A stretch of 16,063 bases of DNA from an uncultured Sutterella sp. Lineage in GTDB: Bacteria; Pseudomonadota; Gammaproteobacteria; Burkholderiales; Burkholderiaceae_F. The stretch is from positions 1 through 16,063 of the forward strand of contig CAJKCQ010000053.1 in the NCBI GenBank assembly GCA_905198475.1, in the 5' to 3' direction. The notes beneath the pieces were generated by a model. The model worked only from the letters and a program-made list of their open reading frames with translations. It searched no databases and was not told where the DNA came from. The translations under genes were made by a program, and so were the position numbers. This document shows, one piece after another, positions 12,685-16,063 of this stretch (position 1 is its first letter; the number at the start of each line of letters is the position of its first letter).

Positions 12685-13686
12685 ATGCAGCGTCGCACAA
12701 TGTTGGGCGCCATCGGAGCGGTGGCACTCACGAGCGCCACCTACTTTCCGATCACTTCACAGGCCGCGGCACTGAAGGGCGAGGGCGGCAATCCGATCCG
12801 CATCGTCGTTCCGTACCCGCCGGGAGGCCCGCTCGACGTTTCCGCGCGCGCCATCGCCGACGCCGTTCAGTCCGTCCTCGGCACCGTCGTCGTTGAGAAC
12901 CGTCCCGGCGCGGGCGGCAACATCGGCATGAGCTACGTCTCGCACGCCCGTCCCGACGGCCACACCCTCGTGATGGGCGCCGTCGCCACCCTCGGCATCA
13001 ACCCCTCGCTCTACAAGAAGCTCCCCTACGATCCCGAGAAGGGCTTCAAGCCCGTCACGATGGTGGCGACCGCGACGAACGTCCTCGTGATCACCCCGGC
13101 CTTCTCCGAGAAGACCGGCATCAAGTCCGTGACGGACCTCATCGCCTACGCCAAGAAGAACCCCGGCAAGCTCAACTACGCCTCGGGCGGCAACGGCTCG
13201 GCGGGCCACATGGCGGGCGAGCTCCTCAAGAACAAGGCCGGCATCGACATGGTCCACATCCCGTTCGCGGGCGCCGCGCCGGCGCTCCTCTCGGTGATTT
13301 CGGGCCAGACCGACCTGATCTTCGACAACCTCGCCTCGGCTTCGGCCAACATCAAGGCGGGCAAGCTGATCGCGCTCGCCGTCACCTCGAAGGAGCGCAC
13401 GCCGCTTCTGCCCGACGCCCCGACGATGATCGAGTCCGGGGTCCCGGACTTCGACATCTACACCTGGTTCGGCCTTCTCGTGCCCGGCGCCACGTCCGAT
13501 GAGAACGTGAAGACCCTCAACGAGGCGATCACCGCGGCCCTGAAGGACCCGGCGATGGACAAGAAGTTCCGCGCCTTCGGCGCGCTCCCCGCCCCCGACA
13601 CGCCCGCCGAATTCAAGGCGCTCATCGACGAAGAGGCGGCGAAGTACAAGGTCCTCGTGAAGCTCGCGGGCGCGCGCGTCGACTGA
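12685..13686 (+). CDS. tctC: Tripartite tricarboxylate transporter substrate-binding protein (TctC/Bug family)
   Basis: A periplasmic receptor that captures a small, usually carboxylated, ligand and delivers it to the TctA-TctB membrane complex, driven by an ion gradient. The 333-residue product begins with a signal peptide: basic MQRRT, a hydrophobic core (LGAIGAVALTSATYF), and a likely cut after SQA near residue 27. Family motifs follow: IRIVVPYPPGGPLDVSAR at 38-55, VVENRPGAGGNIG near 73-85, HIPFAGAAPAL at about 191-201, and the C-terminal DNA-like AEFKALIDEE stretch typical of Bug proteins. The ligand cannot be predicted. The start has TAGGAG 8 bases upstream; an in-frame ATG at 12643 would put the terminator hairpin into coding sequence and adds residues before an already complete signal peptide. 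It is followed by a terminator before tctB. Confidence 0.95.
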   Translation: MQRRTMLGAIGAVALTSATYFPITSQAAALKGEGGNPIRIVVPYPPGGPLDVSARAIADAVQSVLGTVVVENRPGAGGNIGMSYVSHARPDGHTLVMGAVATLGINPSLYKKLPYDPEKGFKPVTMVATATNVLVITPAFSEKTGIKSVTDLIAYAKKNPGKLNYASGGNGSAGHMAGELLKNKAGIDMVHIPFAGAAPALLSVISGQTDLIFDNLASASANIKAGKLIALAVTSKERTPLLPDAPTMIESGVPDFDIYTWFGLLVPGATSDENVKTLNEAITAALKDPAMDKKFRAFGALPAPDTPAEFKALIDEEAAKYKVLVKLAGARVD

Positions 13687-13756
13687 CGCTCTCCGGCCTG
13701 CCGGCGCAGGCTCCCTCTCTGGAGGCCCTGCGTCCGCTCCCACAGCCCCTCCCCTC

Positions 13757-13793
13757 CGGCTCTGCCTCTGCTGCAGAGCCGTTTGCGTTTTCT
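13757..13793 (+). terminator. Intrinsic terminator after tctC
   Basis: CGGCTCTGC (13757-13765) pairs perfectly with GCAGAGCCG (13773-13781), followed by TTTGCGTTTTCTT. It lies between tctC and tctB and is likely to make the receptor transcript more abundant than the membrane genes, a common arrangement for importers. Confidence 0.75.
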
Positions 13794-13937
13794 TCGGCGT
13801 GGGGCGCCGCTCCCGCGAGGGAGCCGAAGAAGTCATAATCCACCGGCTTCGAGCGGCCGCCCCCGGAACGCTCGGAAGACGACCATACCAAGACCCAAAC
13901 CTCCCCGCCCGCAGCGGCGGAGCGGGAAAAAATACAA
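13794..13937 (+). promoter_or_regulatory. Probable promoter region of tctBA
   Basis: After the tctC terminator, CATAAT (13834-13839) is a usable -10 box, but the -35 region is poor. The sequence before tctB has GGGAAAAAATACAA directly upstream of the ATG and GGAG at 13918-13921, which is farther away than usual. Translation of tctB may therefore be weak, in keeping with the lower need for membrane parts. Confidence 0.35.
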
Positions 13938-14399
13938 ATGATCAAGAACCAGAAGGACTTCGCCGCCGGGCTCTTCTACATCGCGATCGGGCTCTTCGGC
14001 GCCACGACCCTCGGTGAAAACGAAGTCGGCACGCTCGCGCGCATGGGACCGGGCTACTTTCCGCTCATCATCTCCTCGGGCCTGATGCTCACGGGCCTCG
14101 CCATCGTCGTGAAGGCGCTCATCCATACGCCCGCGGCGCACGAACTCTCCCGCATTGAACTAGGCTCCCCAAAGGCGCCCATCCTCGTTCTCGGCAGCGT
14201 CGCGCTCTACGCCGCGACGCTCCTCACGCTGGGGTTCGCGCTCTCGATCGCCCTCATGGTGGTGTTCTCCTCCCTCGCGCACCCGCTCTTCCGCCTGAGG
14301 GACGCCCTCATTTCGGCCGTGATCCTCACGACCCTCTCGGCGCTTCTCTTCATCGGCGGCCTCGGACTCATCGTCCCACTCTGGCCCGTCTTCCTCTAA
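13938..14399 (+). CDS. tctB: Tripartite tricarboxylate transporter small membrane subunit TctB
   Basis: The small inner-membrane subunit of the importer, partner of TctA. The 153-residue product has four to five hydrophobic stretches, at about 7-24, 40-62, 80-98, 99-115 and 121-152, with the family's MGPGYFPLIISSGLMLTGLA at 36-55 between the first and second. TctB proteins diverge fast, so recognition rests on this motif, on size (usually 140-180 residues), and on its position directly before tctA. Its stop codon lies 10 bases before the tctA start, so the two are surely co-transcribed. Confidence 0.9.
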   Translation: MIKNQKDFAAGLFYIAIGLFGATTLGENEVGTLARMGPGYFPLIISSGLMLTGLAIVVKALIHTPAAHELSRIELGSPKAPILVLGSVALYAATLLTLGFALSIALMVVFSSLAHPLFRLRDALISAVILTTLSALLFIGGLGLIVPLWPVFL

Positions 14400-14409
14400 A
14401 GGCCTGGTC

Positions 14410-15918
14410 ATGGAACTCCTCAATCACCTCTGGATCGGCCTCGAGAGCGCCGTGAGCCTCACGAACCTGCTCTACTGCTTCGTGGGCGTCTCCTTGGGCA
14501 CCCTCGTGGGGGTGCTCCCCGGCATGGGACCGGTCGCGACCGTCGCGATGCTGCTCCCGATCACCTACGCGCTCGACCCGTCCACCGCGCTCATCATGTT
14601 GGCGGGCATCTACTACGGCGCGCAGTACGGCGGCTCCACGACCGCCATTCTCGTCAACATCCCGGGCGAAGCGGCCGCGGTCGTCACCTGCATCGACGGT
14701 CACAAGCTCGCCAAGGCGGGACGTGCGGGCGCCGCGTTGGGCATCGCCGCGATCGGCAGCTTCATCGCGGGGTGCTTCGCGACGGTGCTGATCGCCGCCT
14801 TCGCCGAACCCCTCACGCTCGTCGCCTTCGAGTTCGGCCCGCGCGAATACTTCAGCCTCATGGTGCTCGGCTTCGTGGGCGCGGTGGTACTCGCGAGCGG
14901 TTCGCTCCTGAAGGCGGTCGGCATGATCCTGATCGGCATCCTCCTCGGATGCGTCGGCATGGACGTCAACTCCGGGGCGCTTCGCTACGTCTTCGGCGTG
15001 GACGAGCTCATGGACGGCCTCGACTTCGTCGCGCTCTCAATGGGCGTCTACGGCTTCGCCGAGATCATCCGCAACCTCGAGACCTTGGGCGGCCGCGAAG
15101 CGGACCCCACCCCCGTCGGCCGCGTTCTGCCCTCGAAGGCCGACCTGAAGGCGAGCGCGGGTCCGATCGCCCGCGGCACGATTCTGGGCTCGCTCCTCGG
15201 CATCCTGCCGGGCGGCGGCGCGCTCCTCTCGTCCTTCGCCTCCTACACGCTCGAGAAGAAGCTCGCGGGCGCGAAGGCCTCACCGGCCTTCGGCGAAGGC
15301 AACATCCGCGGCGTCGCGGGTCCCGAGTCGGCGAACAACGCCGGCGCCCAGACGAGCTTCATCCCGATGCTCACGCTCGGCATTCCCTCGAACGCCGTGA
15401 TGGCCCTGATGATCGGCGCGCTCATGCTCCACGACATTGCGCCCGGCCCCCAGGTGATGACCACGAACCCGTCGCTCTTCTGGGGCCTCATCGTCTCGAT
15501 GTGGATCGGCAACGTCTTCCTCATCATCCTCAACATCCCGCTGATCGGCGTCTGGGTGCGGCTGCTGCGCGTGCCCTACCGGCTCCTCTACCCGGCGATC
15601 CTCGTCTTCTGCGCGATCGGCGTCTACTCGATCAACAACAACCCCTTCGACATCTGGATCACGATCGGGTTCGGCGTCTTCGGGTGGATCGTCAACAAGT
15701 TCGGCTGCGAGTGCGCGCCCCTGATCCTCGGCTTCATCCTCGGGCCCATGCTCGAAGAAAACATGCGCCGCGCGCTCCTGCTCTCCCGCGGCGACCTCAC
15801 GACCTTCTTGACGGGGCCGATCTCGGGCTCGATCCTCGCGGTCTCCGCGCTCCTGCTCCTCCTCGTCATCCTCCCCTCGGTGCGCTCGGGGCGTGAGAAG
15901 GCGTTCGTGGAGGACTGA
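14410..15918 (+). CDS. tctA: Tripartite tricarboxylate transporter large membrane subunit TctA
   Basis: The large inner-membrane subunit that forms the transport path for the ligand delivered by TctC. The 502-residue product has the expected length with about 11-12 hydrophobic segments. It shows the internal two-fold repeat of the family: GVLPGMGP at 34-41 in the first half and GILPGGGALLSSFASY at 264-279 in the second. YGAQYGGSTTAILVNIPGE at about 69-87 is the classic TctA signature, and GPESANNAGAQTSFIPMLTLGIP near 304-326 (residues) is its counterpart in the second half. AAGG some 10 bases before the ATG is the likely binding site. The substrate is unknown: members of the family move citrate, tartrate, other dicarboxylates or aromatic acids. 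Confidence 0.97.
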   Translation: MELLNHLWIGLESAVSLTNLLYCFVGVSLGTLVGVLPGMGPVATVAMLLPITYALDPSTALIMLAGIYYGAQYGGSTTAILVNIPGEAAAVVTCIDGHKLAKAGRAGAALGIAAIGSFIAGCFATVLIAAFAEPLTLVAFEFGPREYFSLMVLGFVGAVVLASGSLLKAVGMILIGILLGCVGMDVNSGALRYVFGVDELMDGLDFVALSMGVYGFAEIIRNLETLGGREADPTPVGRVLPSKADLKASAGPIARGTILGSLLGILPGGGALLSSFASYTLEKKLAGAKASPAFGEGNIRGVAGPESANNAGAQTSFIPMLTLGIPSNAVMALMIGALMLHDIAPGPQVMTTNPSLFWGLIVSMWIGNVFLIILNIPLIGVWVRLLRVPYRLLYPAILVFCAIGVYSINNNPFDIWITIGFGVFGWIVNKFGCECAPLILGFILGPMLEENMRRALLLSRGDLTTFLTGPISGSILAVSALLLLLVILPSVRSGREKAFVED

Positions 15919-15946
15919 CGCACCGTCGGCCGACGGCATCATCCCT

Positions 15947-15975
15947 GCGGCGGGCGCCGCGGTCTTTCCCTCTTA
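15947..15975 (+). terminator. Possible terminator after tctA
   Basis: GCGGC (15947-15951) and GCCGC (15956-15960) form a short GC stem followed by GGTCTTTCCCTCTT. A 14-bp palindrome, CCGTCGGCCGACGG (15923-15936), lies just upstream. The T-rich tail is interrupted by C, so this is a moderate candidate. Confidence 0.5.
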
Positions 15976-16017
15976 GACCCGCGCCTGCGCCGTCGGCGGT
16001 TGTGGGGTAGGTGATCA

Positions 16018-16046
16018 CTCTCCGGCCTGAAGGCCGGAGCTTCTTG
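16018..16046. mobile_element. Possible IS200/IS605-like end hairpin at the right edge
   Basis: CTCCGGCC (16020-16027) pairs perfectly with GGCCGGAG (16032-16039) over a TGAA loop, followed by CTTCTTGATTC. The hairpin type, the TGAA loop and the TTGAT (16045 region) are features of IS200/IS605 element ends or of the end of TnpB guide RNA. It could equally be a terminator for tctA, since CTTCTT is a weak T-run. The window stops too soon to tell. Confidence 0.3.
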
Positions 16047-16063
16047 ATTCGCTGAGCCTCGCG

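Noticed and set aside
12757..13836. Minus-strand open frame of 359 residues
   Set aside because: Shadow of tctC; Arg/Gly/His-rich and without motifs.
14772..15896. Plus-strand open frame of 374 residues inside tctA
   Set aside because: Out-of-frame Arg/His/Pro-rich shadow of tctA.
1..16063. CRISPR array, phage or defence island
   Set aside because: No regularly spaced repeats, no cas-, integrase- or toxin-like genes; the coding content is metabolic, repair, signalling and transport.

Overview
This is a 16 kb stretch of GC-rich, densely coded chromosome. It most likely comes from a betaproteobacterium of the order Burkholderiales, possibly a gut Sutterellaceae-type organism. The inference rests on the high GC content with strong G/C third-position bias, a Bug/TctC-type receptor with its TctB-TctA membrane partners (a transporter class greatly expanded in Burkholderiales), a DctS/FixL-like kinase with a FixJ-type regulator, and a YggX protein close to the proteobacterial family. 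No ribosomal or tRNA gene is present to settle the taxonomy.

Layout. 1-447 has no convincing gene: its left edge carries a hairpin of the kind found at IS200/IS605 (TnpB) element ends, and the rest looks like the leader of yggX. yggX (Fe-S/iron trafficking, +) and rpiA (ribose-5-phosphate isomerase, -) converge on a strong terminator. From 1778 to 5200 there is a two-component pair on the + strand: a membrane sensor kinase with two PAS domains, then a FixJ-family regulator that has its own promoter-like sequence. A hairpin-rich 350-base gap follows, then folD (folate metabolism, GTG start) and prlC/opdA (M3 oligopeptidase). argF/arcB (ornithine carbamoyltransferase, -) converges on prlC. Its upstream region holds a perfect 18-bp palindrome and a spaced direct repeat. 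Next come a small ribbon-helix-helix-like protein (-), a divergent 88-residue unknown protein (+), xthA (exonuclease III) and a cytoplasmic PheC-like protein. The window closes with a tripartite tricarboxylate transporter: tctC (periplasmic receptor), then tctB and tctA (membrane parts) after an internal terminator. The right edge carries a second IS200/IS605-like hairpin.

How the genes may work together. Most are independent housekeeping genes. The likely functional links are: kinase plus regulator as one signalling system; xthA and the PheC-like gene as one transcript (11 bases apart); and tctC, tctB and tctA as one importer for an organic acid. The kinase-regulator pair resembles the C4-dicarboxylate regulators DctS/DctR, so it could control carboxylate uptake, but nothing in the sequence proves that it controls the tct genes here.

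I did not find a clear novel system such as a defence island, phage, CRISPR array or biosynthetic cluster. The parts that deserve a second look are regulatory: a terminator-like hairpin just ahead of tctC that may act as an attenuator, the palindrome upstream of argF, the yggX leader, and the paired TGAA-loop hairpins at both window edges. Two unrecognised small proteins are also worth checking.
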